Shown piece after piece: positions 36,512 to 49,082 of a stretch of DNA of 64,000 nucleotides (the first letter of the stretch is position 1; every line of letters starts with the position of its first letter). A program made the translations under genes and the position numbers. The notes beneath the pieces are model-generated. The model was not told where the DNA came from, did not search any database, and saw only the letters and a list, made by a program, of their open reading frames with translations. This stretch comes from Pyrocephalus nanus (lineage: Eukaryota; Chordata; Aves; Passeriformes; Tyrannidae): contig CM076260.1 of NCBI GenBank assembly GCA_038380795.1, forward strand, positions 28,058,634 through 28,122,633. Direction: 5' to 3'.

Positions 36512-36660
36512 ACAAGGACCTAATTGCAACCTTCCAATACTTACAAGTCGATTATCAAGAAGTCAGGGCGAGGCCATTTATGCACAGCCATAGTAGTTGG
36601 GTCAGTGTCAAAAATCATAAATTGTAATGGGAAATTCAGACTGAAAACAGGACTTGTAAA
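36512..36660 (+). mobile_element. Old CR1 LINE fragment, ORF2 3' region
   Basis: The stretch from aggacctaattgcaacc through cttccaatacttaca follows the CR1 ORF2 C-terminal segment ([10 protein letters not shown] region), then decays. It is highly diverged. It may belong to the same family as the longer CR1 piece at 36940, but the order of segments shows it is a separate insertion or a duplicated part. Confidence 0.5.
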
Positions 36661-36939
36661 TGGCTAATATTCATACTGATTGCAGTTCAGCAACAAGCCT
36701 ATAAGATGGCAACAGAAAGGCTATGATAAGGCCTTTGTTACAGGCAAAGGGCTGAGCACAATAAAACAAAGCATAATCCTGCAGTACCAGGAATACAGCT
36801 AACATTAGGGAAACAGTCGTGGACAAGGTATTTTCCAATGTGAAAATAACCAAGTTATTGATCTCATGAGCCTTGCAAGTACAAGAAGGGAAGTGATTAT
36901 CCTCACACCTCATCATTTTCTCGAATATTTTGCCCACTT

Positions 36940-37385
36940 TCAGGCCTCCCAGTGCTTGAAAGATGTTGCTGTAAGAAGTTCAGCAGAGGGCTACTGAAGT
37001 GGCTGAGGACCTGGAGCACACCTCCCACAGGAAATGGAGCTTGTTTAGTCTTTAGAATAGCAAGTTTGCAGTGCCTATAAGCAGGTTCATGAGAAGATGT
37101 AACCTGACTCTTTAATAGCATGGTGAGAGGATGAGAGACAAAGGGTATAAAATTAAACAAGAGGGGTTAAAATTGGGTATGAGGAGGAATGTTTTCCTAA
37201 TGAAGACAGAAAACAAGTGGAAAGGGATTGTCCATGGAGGTTATGCAATCTATCTTTGGAAGTTTTCAACACCCAGATGGATAAAGCCCTGAGCATACTG
37301 AATTGACCTCTTAACTGGCCCTGCTCTGAGCAGAAAGGTGGACTAGAGATTTTCTGAAATCCCTTACTTTTTCATGCTGCTGGAA
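36940..37385 (+). mobile_element. Old CR1 LINE fragment, ORF2 C-terminus and 3' UTR
   Basis: This runs along the CR1 order. It contains gtggctgaggacctggagca, then a segment like the end of ORF2 (gaggaggaatgttttcctaa), then ttggaagttttcaacaccc and gataaagccctgagcatac. It ends with ggtggactagagattttctgaaat, the decayed CR1 tail region. The final microsatellite-like tail is lost. Many substitutions and stops show it is ancient. Minus-strand ORFs overlapping it are shadows. Confidence 0.7.
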
Positions 37386-39755
37386 CCAGTATCATATCTC
37401 CATGCTAAAGACCTACAGTCAAAAGCAGTGGCCTTCTAAGATCCTGGCAGATTCAGAAATTTTGTCAGACTTTACAAGTAGGACTTGAATAGTTGCTTAC
37501 CTATGGTCAGTCACGTGTACTGGGATCACTTACTCATCCACACTATCACAAGAGATTAAAGTCTCAACAAAAACTTGCCCACGAGTACATCCTAGTTCTC
37601 ATCCACATAAAGTTTCCCAGTCTACAGCTTCGAGAAAGAGGTTTTTTTGCAGTTACTAGAGTACTTGATCTCTTATTCCTTGGATGAAGAGAAATTACAT
37701 CAGGATGATCATCTTGACAGTATGTAAAGGTTAAAAAGATCCTTAAAATATGTAGGAAATATCACTAACAGATCATACCAGAGGAGGATGTAGTTACATG
37801 AAACATAGTGTGGATACCTCACAGATAAGATAGATGTACCCCCAACATAACAATATAAATAAAGGAAAATGTTTACAAAGCATATTCTGCAAAGGGCCAA
37901 AATATTTTATTATTTTTTATCTAGCTGGGCAAGAGCTAAACAATTCCAAAATTCTCATTCTGATGTCTAGATTCACATGTAGTCTACAATATATAGTCTA
38001 CAATTCCAACATTCAATATTTTTTACCTGTTTTTTCCTCCATCCAAGGAGTACCTTTTTCCTGTATAATGAAAAACAAAACAAACACACAGCCTGATAAT
38101 ATCTTTTAAAAAAATGTATGATTTGGTTTTATTCTATTTTATCAAACTTCAGAACTTTCTAAACCATTCTGAAGGTGTTTCATAGTTTAACCTTTAAGAT
38201 CAGCTGGCTATGAGAATTTATTTAACTTTTAGCTTGTATTTTCTACATTTTTTATATTTTTTCTTTCTAAATAATATTCTGCACTGTAATTGGATCTGTT
38301 AGCAACAACACTCATTAATTGTTCTTATCAGTCATATTTCAAGTAAACTCCCTTTGATTCTGTTGGCTGCTATGTTTCTCTGTCTACCATCTGTTTTTTA
38401 CCGAGGTATGTCAGCTATAATTAGCAGATAAAAATCTCAACTTAAAAGTGGGTCCAGTGTTCAAAGGTCAACTTTAAATTCACTACCCAGGCATGTTTTC
38501 TCAGACAGCTGAACACTTTGAGGTCGGAAGAAAATATGGAGATCTTTTTTTGCGTGCATGTGTTTGTTGCATGTAATTCTCCAGGAAAAATTCCAAGAAA
38601 AAGTGGAGAGAAACCTTGATGTTTTACTGAAATATTGGAAACAGCATAGAAGAAAAACCAACAGGACTATTTTCAAGACCTTAACTTCTTCAAAACTGTT
38701 CATAATTTTTAAATTGGATATGTAATTATGCACATGTTGGGGTGGGTTCAAAAAGTATTGCAAATTGCAAATCAAAGGGCAGAAATAAATACCCATTTAT
38801 AAAGCCACAACTCTGAAAAGTTTATTTAAATGTATTTTTTAAGTGCCGGAATTGAACTAATACAGGTACACAGGGTACAATTTGACCTTTATGTCTGTTA
38901 TAACTGTCAGAAATACTGAATGAATTTGTATGCCACAAGTTAGAGGAACTGCTTTAATTTTGCCCATAGGAAGATAATCCTGGTTTAATTTCTTCACAGA
39001 ACATGCAATACTGCATTCAGAGCTTTAGGGAAAGTTATATGACAAAACTGAACAATGATTTATGATAAGTTAATCACCTTCATATTTAATTAAAATTCTT
39101 CTAGCATTTGTGAAATGTTTTGGAGACTTCATTTGGAAATTTTTCAGTGAAGTATTCAACCTGTGGGTAAGATTTCTTTGTAAGCATATTTATTAAGTAT
39201 AAGACTCTTTTAATACCAGTGTGTGAGTATTGAAATATCAGTAGCTGAATGGGAGCTTTAGCTGGATGAATCAAACTATACTGAAGTGCAAATTTACATG
39301 TTTAGGAAAAAGAAATGCCTTTATTAACTCTAAAACATAGCTGCTGTACAAAGGGTTAGGAATGTTTGAAGTTACATGTATTTTTTACAGTTTAATGGAA
39401 TTTTTCTTCCTCATCTCCATATTTCTTTTAATACTAGATGTGTACTTAACCTGCAGTTAAACCTAAATCTAAAAAGACCCAAAAACATTGTCCCTGTAAG
39501 GATCCTGAAGCATGCCTGCATAGTTTAAGTCCAGAGTGTAGTGATTTTTTGTATTAATACTATTTCTTTCAACATTCTGATAAATGTAATAGGTGTAACT
39601 CAATGAAATATGAATGGAAAGAGAGAATCATAAAGTGTGCACTGAACTAATTGTTACATTGCACTCAGAATTTCAGTGGAATTAGAAGTTTTCAGTAGAA
39701 AATATTCCAGTGAAATACTTGACCAGGATGGGCATAATAATGAGTGTTTAGATGA

Positions 39756-39769
39756 AGAGAGAGAGAGAG
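39756..39769. repeat. (AG)7 microsatellite
   Basis: Seven AG dinucleotides. Confidence 0.8.
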
Positions 39770-40160
39770 TGAAATAGATATGTTAGATTAAAATGTCCAT
39801 GTGGATTAATGTGCAGCTGTCATACAAACAGCACTAAATAATATATATATTTCACTACATATACTTTTTTGTTTCAAAATCTGAATTGAAGTTCAACAGA
39901 TCCAGAGACTCTTTGTTTCCTTCAAAATTTTGTTTGCTGCTCAAAATTAGAACACAAGGGAAACTTAATATCAAAGAATATCTAACATTTTATCTTGGTA
40001 CAACTGAAGAGACATTTTAGCAAATTTCTTTTAATGCTCATCTGATGTTTCAAAATATATGCCAACCAGTTTTCTAATAACTTCAGAGTTAGTAATGGAA
40101 TTTCTTAAACTGCTATTCCAGCCTTTCAATGTAAAAATATTTTTTTCCATGAGTCCTTTT

Positions 40161-40300
40161 TCACCCATGTTTCTGTGATACTTCAACTTCTTCCTGATCT
40201 TCTTTTGGCTTCCAGTGCCTGGATCCTACAGTCTTCCACCGCAGCATGATTCTTTCAGCCTGTATCTCAGAATAGACTCTTTTGAATCTTAAAATGGAAT
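40161..40300 (-). other. Coding-looking segment ending in a stop, unknown
   Basis: On the minus strand an open frame ends in TGA at about 40161. Its last 38 or so codons read as a plausible protein tail: charged, with two tryptophans (R-W-K and H-W-K-P-K-E-D) and a glutamate-rich end. This part is less AT-rich than its flanks. The upstream part of the frame (to 40376) is low-quality AT-rich sequence, so a terminal exon beginning near 40290 is one reading. The possible acceptor (ttccattttaag on the minus strand) is weak and no AATAAA follows closely. A decayed processed pseudogene or chance are alternatives. No family is recognised. Confidence 0.15.
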
Positions 40301-42249
40301 AACACAAAATTATTTTTTTATTTTCTGTGTCACAAGTAAGTGAGTATGCATATCCTCTTTTTTTTTCCCACTCCAATAAGTTTTAAGCTCAACTTCAGGA
40401 ATAAACTGATTTTTTAAAGTGAAACAGTATTGTAAAAAACAGGTGCACAGTGCACTCATATTTATTCTGATATACAGGTAGTTGAGGGATCAGGATTTTA
40501 ATGGGTGCACTTATTCACAAGAAGCATCCTTCAGCAACATTGTTCGTTCTCTAAACATTGTTCCGTATCGCAAAAGAGGCATGTCTATCTGAACTGAAAT
40601 CCTGTACTTCCATTTACAAAGGCTAGATAACCATCTTGCAGTAACAGTTTGTGTTACAGGCCTCAAACACAGCAATTCAGTCTCAGCAGGGTCTTCCTAA
40701 GTTCACAAACTAATCAGAAGCAATTGGTAGCTCTTTTCATAAGGTCTTACTTTGTCAAAGCACCTCTAGTTTTTATACAAAATTCAGATAACTGTTCTCT
40801 TATTAATGATAATTTCATTTGAGATGATGGATACCTATCTCCTATTCAAAATTCTTTCCATGAAAAAGTTAGTTATGAGCTGAAAATGCTACCTGTCTTC
40901 AAAATATGAAACACATAGAGCCTACGTGACACAGGATTATTGCCTTTAGATTTTGTGAGTATGTATTTATACGTCGTTGTAGGAGATGTGTTTTTTTCAT
41001 TATATTATTACCATAATGAGAATATCCTTTTCTCTAACTATATGTATTTGGATCTCCTACTTTTCAGTAGACAAACATCTGTATTGCACTTCTGTAAATC
41101 AAGGTCTCAGACAGAAATAATGTATGAAAAATGGAAGAAAAATATGGCCTTGATAATGTCCTTCATTTACGAGCAAATATAATTTATCATTTCCCCGAAT
41201 GGGTTAGCAAACATCTAAAAACCAATATGATCATTCTATTGCTATGAGAATTTGATAGACTCTTGAGCATAAAAACGTTGCTATTGACCATAAGCCCAGA
41301 AGGAAGCAAAATAATCAATTACTTAATTACCACATGGTAGAGGAAAAAGCTTCAGTCAGAGGGACACATACCAAGATGTCCAAATGTCAATTCAAAAAGT
41401 TCTTGAGATTTGTATGTAGGCCTACCAACCAACCTTATGATTCAGGTGTTAGATTAAAATAACACACGAGATCTTCTTGAGTCCTCCATTTTCCAGGTTC
41501 CTATGTTTTATAAATTTGCATATCAAAGGGAAAATATTAGCTAGGAGGAATGAAGAGTGTTAATTTCCATCAGAAAAGGAACTCTGTATTATTTATAATA
41601 CATTTAAAAACAGCCCCCAACAATCAAAAGCAATCATAGACATTGTCTCCAATTTGAAATGGGTTTGCTTAGAAGAAGTGTTTAATAACATGTACTGTTC
41701 CTAGAGCAATCTGAAATACAGATGATTAGCCTGTTTCCTGGTTAAGCACTCTGTACAATTGCTATGAGAGCCAGCTTCTTCCTACTCTTTCTCTGTCCAT
41801 CATGAATTCTTTCCTACATAAAGTGCTATCACTTTATCCATCTGGGGAAATGTGGCATACTTTTCATCATTTTGCAGTTCAGATTCTCTTGTCTGCTAAT
41901 CTGTTTGAAACTCCTGAAGTACAGGAAGGCACCATATTTTCATTTCCCTCATTTCTCATATGTGAAAGAGTTCTCTAGTTGCATGGTAATGATGTAATCT
42001 CCTTATTCATGTGTGTTCTAAAAAAATGAGACCTTTTATAGCATGTTGTGAAATTATTAATCCTCTTGTCTTTTTTTTATTTGTTTGTTTTTGTTTTTTG
42101 TTTTCTTCTAATGGTATTATCAGAAATCCTGCTTATAGAATTTAGGAAGAAAAATCTTCAGATACTAAAAAAGCATCTAGAGGGAACTGCATCTTGAAAA
42201 AAATGTTTCGATATTAAGAAAACAACTAAAAAGCGTTGCATTTAAACAT

Positions 42250-42335
42250 CTCCCTGCCCATGGCAAGGGCACTGGAACTAGGTGAACTTTAAGGTCCCTT
42301 CCAATCCAAACCATTCTGTGATTCTATGATTCCAT
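42250..42335 (+). mobile_element. CR1 LINE 3' tail, plus strand
   Basis: Short 5'-truncated CR1. It runs from ccctgcccatggcaagggca through ctttaaggtcccttccaatc and ends in the CR1 terminal repeat attctgtgattctatgattc (three 8-bp units). It is among the least diverged CR1 pieces in the window. Confidence 0.9.
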
Positions 42336-43071
42336 ACTGAAGTAATAGAAAATTTACTAGTTTCACATAATTTTTCACCTCGGAAGGTATGCACAGAAAT
42401 AAATCATGCTTGTTCCAAATGGCTAAGCTATAAAGATATCCTCAGTATGCCTGGAGACCACACAACTTTACACACCTCCTTCACTCCACACTTCTCACTG
42501 CCTTACACACAGCTTTACTTTGAAAAATGTGTGGGTTTGAGCATCATCTGCTGACAGAATATCAGCGATGCTATTCTGCATCCAGTTTGCAGGATTGTCC
42601 CAGATGAGGGGACGAGGTCATACCTAAGGATTCATGTCTCTCTCTTTCTCAGAATCATTCCAGAAGATTTCTCCAGGGTAAACATAAAACCACAGTGATT
42701 TTCATACAATACTTTTCTGAAGAGGCTTTCAACATATTCTTATACTAGTCTTAATTGATAATGGAAGATATTTTCCCATGTACAGCACCCTTCAATTGAG
42801 TGAGAACATAAATGAGAACTATTTCCCACCATTTTAATTCTGATAGCTTATTTTCTGTGACAGGTAAATGGAAATCATCAATCCCTAACATAATGTTTTA
42901 CTACAATGAAAACAAGTTTAACATTGGAGATTTAGGCTTTATATAAATATTATACATGTGGGGTTAATTTGGGTCTGATGCTTTAAAGTAGTTCCTAGAA
43001 GTAAAGCCCTTAGCCAAAGAACTTTTTCCATGTAATGTGATAAAAAAGAGCTTGAGGTAAGGTCACATAAT
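42336..43071. other. Unassigned sequence between two CR1 tails
   Basis: No gene or TE recognised. A ratchet-like tgacag/gtaaat occurs at 42863/42864, with a modest pyrimidine tract. Confidence 0.35.
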
Positions 43072-43152
43072 TTAGTGGACCTGTCAGTGTTGGGTTAATG
43101 GCTGGACTTGATGATCTTAGAAGTTTTTTCAAATTTTAATGAGTCCATGATA
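43072..43152 (+). mobile_element. CR1 LINE 3' tail, plus strand
   Basis: 5'-truncated CR1: gtggacctgtcagtgttggg, then ttaatggctggacttgatga and tcttagaagttttttcaaa, ending in a decayed attcat-type terminal repeat. More diverged than the copy at 42250. Confidence 0.85.
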
Positions 43153-45361
43153 AAAAAAAAAAATGAATGCAAATAGTAAATTTTAAAAAGTGACTTTGTA
43201 TAAAATTATGCATGAATTTCACTCTTTTCCAAAGACAAAAGTGACACTCTGTTTTTGCAATGTGCTGTATTAAAGGTTCTTTGTATTATGTTTCACTGGT
43301 GAAAAAGTCCAAGCTGTCTGTTAGATTCTGCCTTGTGAAAGCCTAAAAAAAAATAGAAAAACTTGCATCATTGTATTTCAATATACTATTAAATTGAATC
43401 AACATTATATTTAATATAATATTGAAAATACATATTGCAACAAAAAAAAGATTCATTTCCTGAGAAGCAGCTATCAGAAACTTTCAGGCAACAAAGAATT
43501 ATGCTTATCAAATATATATTCTCTTTTGAGATTTATTTGTTTGTTTTTAAAAAAAATGAAAAGGATTTTTAAATATATACTTATTAATAGACTTTGAAAT
43601 CTATATTTTTTTTACCGGAGGCTAAACATCTTCAGAACTGGACTCAGTGTAATTTTAATTATCTGAGTACATGAAGACAGATTCAGTATTACTGAGGAAA
43701 TATAATTCTTTATAAACTGATGCAGCTGTAGTATAGAACATGAGGTTTTTAATTTCTACTTCCATTAATCAGTCACGTAGTGTTCTGAAAATGCAAACTA
43801 ATGAAAATTTCTCATAGCAAAAAAAAACCAAAAAAAACATTCCATAGAAGCTCTTCTTTTCATGGTCCATTTCAGTGATTTTGGTTAGTATATACTCTGT
43901 GCAAGTTTAAAAGATTTTAATATTTCATAACATGGAAACTAGATTTGTTGTAGATGAAAAAAAGTTAAGTATTTTGAGCAAAAACATGTTTTATTTTTGT
44001 AGTCAATGAGTTGTCTTTGTCTATCAAGTAGTTAAGTCAGAAAGTAAACAAAGAACAATAAAAGTAGTAGTTACCTTGCTCTATCTATCAAAAATAAAAT
44101 GACATTAGTCCATGACTGATCACTGTTTAGTGCTCTAAACAGCTTGTAGCTTAAGTTTTGCCCAAAGCTGTAAATGTGATCTTGTAAGTGCCAATCTGGT
44201 GAAGTAGGAGATTTGGACATTGAAGTAAGTTTGGAATTGAAGATTTCTGTGCTTCTATTAACAGACCTTTATGCACATCTCAAGCATACTGTTTGTCTAA
44301 CAATCACAGCATCAGTAAAATCATGTATTTGGAGCTCCTAAATTATGTACTGTACAGTAAAACACGCAAAGGAAATATAATGATATTTGCATTCCTTGAA
44401 GCTGTAGTGCCAAGAAGCTCAGTGTCAGAAGTGAAGGTGAATTCAAGGTAACTGTGAATTTTTTGTAACAAATGATTATTTATTAAACCTGCCACGCAAT
44501 ACTATCTCATCAAGTAATGCAGAGATATCAGCATGTCTCTTCTGACCACTCTTTCTGCCAACTTTAAAGATAACAAGAACCTTTGGTTGGCCTTCATGTT
44601 CATTTTTCAGCAAAACTCATTCAGTTCCAGATATTCTATTCTGTTAAATGTCATTCTTTAGTTATCAGACTCAATACCCATGTATGTCACTGACAGCATC
44701 AGACATCATACTGTAATTTACTGCATGCAGAATTGCACAGTGAAGTTGTATTTATTAGTAAAGGAAAAAAAAAAACCAAAACAAAACACATACTGAAATA
44801 GCCAAATCAAATACAGATGGCTGACCAACCATACAGTTAAAAGTCATGAGCATGGCAGACTTTGGTGTTTACCCTTCACTTCTGTCCACTCTGAATTTAA
44901 GAGTGTATATTAGCTAAGTAGTTGGTACAAGGTGTCTGATCTGAAAACCATTACACTTGCACATCAATATGTTCCTTCCAGACTAATTCAATACAGAATG
45001 TTACAATAATGTAATGTCAGGCATTAGGCATTTTGCAACAGAATTTATTCTGGGTACATTCTGTGACTGTACATAGACAACATATGATCCAAATATTTGG
45101 CAGGTGGAAGTGAATCTTGTGAATTATTCATGAATGGTTTAAATCCTTGAAGCATTTATTATCTGCTTAGTACAACTCTATTTAAGCACCATATGTAATT
45201 TTTTTTTTTCCCGAGGAAGGCATCAAATGAAGTTTTGTGACTAAAAGTAGGGGCTTGGTTACATGTCTTGTGTGTATAGACTTTGTATCTATAGTAAGAA
45301 ATATTCAATCACAGTATCTCTTTTTTAAGGTAATTTCTTTTTTTTTTTTCCTTTCATGTGC
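43153..45361. other. AT-rich region without recognised genes
   Basis: No TE or exon recognised. It contains an A run near 43151-43162, a 17-base palindrome at 43404-43420 (attatatt/aatataat) and scattered A and T runs. Confidence 0.4.
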
Positions 45362-45391
45362 TATGATAATTTTACCTCTAAAATTATCATA
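45362..45391. repeat. Perfect 13-bp hairpin, 4-base loop
   Basis: Arms tatgataatttta (45362-45374) and taaaattatcata (45379-45391) flank cctc. AT-rich but perfect. Confidence 0.9.
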
Positions 45392-48300
45392 ATCAATGTA
45401 ATAGTTTTTTGTAAATAGTTTCTGGGAAATTTTACAGTGAAATAACACTGAGAAAGAAAAAGAAAAATACGTGGATGAGGTTTTGTCTGCCCTTTTTATT
45501 TAGTTTATATTTTAAACAGCTTACATTGGTCACTGAACTAGCCTGAGGCAGATCAGTGACACAAGTAATATAAAGATATTGAAGAAGTGTATTAAATTAT
45601 ATCCTAATTCAAATATTTCTCATATAAATATGTCATATATGTCATACTTTGAGTTATAAATATCAGTGTTTAGAATGTAATTATTTTCTTATTGAAAATC
45701 CAACATGTGTGTATGATCTGCCTATGGAAGTGCATAGAGTTTATTGACAGTAAGTCAATGTTGACATTAACATTGTCCCCATTGATGCAAAGTTATTAAA
45801 AATGTCAGTAAAGCCCTCATTTTCTGTTTTAATATAATCAATGGCCTAAATCTAGTAAGTTTCTTCACTGTGTATATAATTTTATGTATATGTGTCGTAG
45901 TCACACCTTTGTTAAAGTCAGTGACAGATCTGTTCATGACTTCAAGGGGTGTCTGAGAGACTCCATATGCATTTCAAGTAGATTAATCCTATTACTTTGA
46001 TTACTTAATGTAGAGAGAACATACTGTGTTCCTCTAGATCCATTTTTTAGACACCACAGTATTATGGTAGTAATCTGGCTAAACATAGCTTAAGTGTCTG
46101 CAGAAAGCTGAAGCTGCAGAAGAGAGATGAATTTGGGAGTTTCCCAAAAGAAAAAAAAAACCCTCAAAGCTATCAGATATCAAAAATCAGGGACAAAAAT
46201 TATCTCAGTGACCTTACATCAAGGTCTTTGTTTATCATATTGAATGGGAAAACATCTTTGTCTCAGGGTTTTATTTCTAGGGACTATTTTAAAGCATCAG
46301 ACACAAATGAACTGTTTCAATTAAGGTTAAGTTTCAGAATATTGGTGAAAAATCATGTACAGTTTTCCTTTGTGCTTTTTGGTTACCTTCTAATTTGAGA
46401 ATATTAAAACAACTCTGCAGTGTGATATAAACCATATTCTAATATCTACATTTAGTTATGATGAGCAGTAAATTGATAAATGTAGTCTACAATTAGTAAA
46501 CATATTAATTAACATTCAACTGAGAGGCTGTCAACTTTGCAGTCTAAGGATAGAAGTAATTTCTGCCATAAGAAATAATTCTTTTGTTTGAAAAAGAGAT
46601 TAATGCAGTTTTTGCTTTCAAAAAATCCTAAAAACTTTTTGAAAACACATTTTAAGGTTTATTTGGAAAGTTTGTAAACAAATAAGAGCAACAAATTTGA
46701 TCAAGTATTTAAATAGTGAAATACTGAAAATCGTTGTGATGTTTTCTTCCTTTCAACAAAAATTATCTGGCACTCTGAACCCATGAATATTAGCACTCTG
46801 CTCTAATTGATAATATCTACAATCCTATCTATATGGGAGAATGTTAAACCTTTGTTAGATATGTGCAAAACTGACAGCTGAAATTCAAAAGTGGAATCAT
46901 AAAGCTTACTTCTCAGACACCCTTCCCAAGCAAAATTCTCTCCATATTTTTTCATTACTCTTTTCTGCTAATATATGTGAATACACCCATATGAAATGAA
47001 TACACCACCTATCACATGCATGCAATGGGTGAGACTGTCCATGAAGGAAAGTTCTTATCCTTTCCTGTTCCAATTCATAAGCTGTTTTTCAGCTATGTAA
47101 AATTTCATTTTCAGTGAGACAAAATAGATTTTATCTACATTAGTATTTTATCCAGAATAATGTGCTTTCTTAGTTAATCCTCCAATAGTTCCTACTTAGA
47201 GTACATTTGCTCACTCTGCAGTTTTATCCAAACTGGATACCTTTAGGAGTAACATATCAGATATATATAAAATGCTTTATAATCTGTGACAAGGTCCAAA
47301 ACAGTGATTAGTCTTTCAGTTGGTATCAAATACACATTAAAAGGAAAACAAATCATTCAAGGACCATATTAAATTTAGTTTAATTTAATCAACATCTATT
47401 TCAATCCGATCCTGTTGTGCCAAATACTTATAGGACAATAATAATAAGATTCTTTCACTCACAGAAACATGCTGACATAGAGGGCACTTAGATAAGCAAT
47501 CTTTGACTACTGGTTTGAAAAGGCCTTTAGTGCAGCCAAACTAGTACTACAGAGTTTACATCAGGAGAGTGAACTAAGATAGAATAAAGAGCCATAAGGA
47601 GACTAGTTAGTGGTATATTACTACCTGTATCTTCACATTTGGGAAGAAATATATGAAGGAATGGCCAAAAGTAAGTTGTTCTTTCTTCTCCAAAGAAAAA
47701 CAAAGGTGTGAGTTTATGAAATGTTTGTTATACATAAGAATGCATTGAATTTGTGAGGTGCTCATTTTACGCAACATTTTCTAAGACAGCCTTCTTCAGA
47801 ATACATTTTTTTTCCTTTTTTCTTTCTCCAGCTATGATTTTGGAAGCAACATTCAGAAAATAGTCAGTAAACTGAAACATCTGTCTGCACTTACAGAATA
47901 TTTGCTTCACAGCTTGAAGTTTAGACTCCAGACATCTTTTCCTTTATGTGTCAACAGCATAACAAAAATTATACCTACCAATTTACATCTCTTTAACAAA
48001 TACATATACTCCTGTTGTCTGTGGGAATATTCTTGGTACTATTTTAGTGTTCTTGTCAGGGAAATGGATCTTCTTATAGTTTTTTAGTGTGGAGAAAATT
48101 TTCTATAGCTTGTCTTGAAACATTGCCACTTGTTTATTATTTTCTGCTTGCTATCCTTGAGGAAACCATTAGTTCTGTAAGCCACCACAGATGTGTTGCT
48201 CTTTTGTCAGAAATGTAGACACCAAGAACAGTACAGATGGCCTTCAGAACTGGTATAGGTTGTCATAACTCAGCTAAAACACTGCACAGTTCTTACTTCA

Positions 48301-48699
48301 CCAGTTGGGAAAAGCCTGTGGCATATATCACATATACCCTCATTTTCAGGAAACAAAGTTTATAAGGAGAACTGTTCTTCTAACATAAAATATGACATCA
48401 TACAAATAAAGATTACATATTAATAATTGATGTGTACATTCATGTTAGCATGCTTCCCAGCCTAGTGTGGGTAGTTTTCAGAAATCCAATGAGTGTTTTC
48501 TGATTTGAATAGGGGTTTTTGGTAAGCAACTGAAATCTTCAAAATACATACATTTTGCATAAACTCTACTGAAACTTACAGCAAATGGATATCTTTAAAA
48601 ACACTGAAGAATTGACCCTACTTGAATGGGATAATTTTTTTTTTTACTTTTCTGGGATACCCAAGGCCATGGGGTGGCTGGCTATAGCACTTCAGTGTG
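45392..48699. other. AT-rich region without recognised genes
   Basis: About 3.3 kb without a recognised TE or exon. Short ORFs show no family resemblance. Confidence 0.4.
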
Positions 48700-48800
48700 A
48701 ATACAATTAAGGCTAATTGAATAATTACAAATGCTTAATTAGGCCATTAAAAAAAAGCCAACAGACATTTAATTCTAAGCCATTCAGCACAGGTTTGCTG
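48700..48800. promoter_or_regulatory. Candidate regulatory element: cluster of TAAT sites
   Basis: Within about 75 bases there are six homeodomain-type cores: caattaag, gctaattga, aataattac, gcttaattagg, ccattaa and atttaattc. Two are palindromic TAATTA-like forms. Such dense clusters are typical of conserved developmental enhancers in gene deserts, but AT-rich DNA produces TAAT by chance. No conservation data are available here. Confidence 0.2.
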
Positions 48801-48979
48801 AATATCAGTAGAGAAATATCTACTTCTAAAACTACTTTTATAGGTTGCTAAATCTCCTTCTAAAATATATGCTTGTGATAGATCAGGTGAGTTATCCTTT
48901 AGAAGTGTCATTTTCCTCTCATTGATTATTCAAGCAAATAGGTACCATGCAGGCATCTGAAAAGGGATATATCAAGACT

Positions 48980-49055
48980 GTATATATAAAACATATAAAA
49001 ATATATATTTATCTATATATTTATATAGATATATCTATATATAGAGAGAGAGAGA
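48980..49055. repeat. Composite (AT)n, (TATC)n and (AG)n microsatellite
   Basis: Tracts of tatata, then tatctatatat, then agagagagagag. It is followed by a perfect 10-bp hairpin (aaaagaaagc/gctttctttt, loop tttt, 49059-49082). Confidence 0.85.
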
Positions 49056-49082
49056 TACAAAAGAAAGCTTTTGCTTTCTTTT

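Larger units (their letters stand above)
37386..42249. other. AT-rich region without recognised genes
   Basis: About 4.9 kb without a recognised TE. It contains (AG)7 at 39756-39769, an (AT)n patch near 39839-39852 and T-rich tracts at 42068-42104. A coding-looking minus-strand segment at 40161-40300 is listed separately. Two overlapping attgcaaat-type octamer/C-EBP-like sites lie near 38757-38773. Confidence 0.4.

Noticed and set aside
45315..45340. Ratchet-like ttttttaag/gtaatt
   Set aside because: The acceptor is aag rather than cag, the donor is weak, and it sits between T runs that create such matches by chance.
48844..48886. 43-nt segment between ttatag and cag/gtgagt
   Set aside because: The acceptor is mediocre and the length is not a multiple of three. 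Such pairs are frequent in AT-rich DNA.
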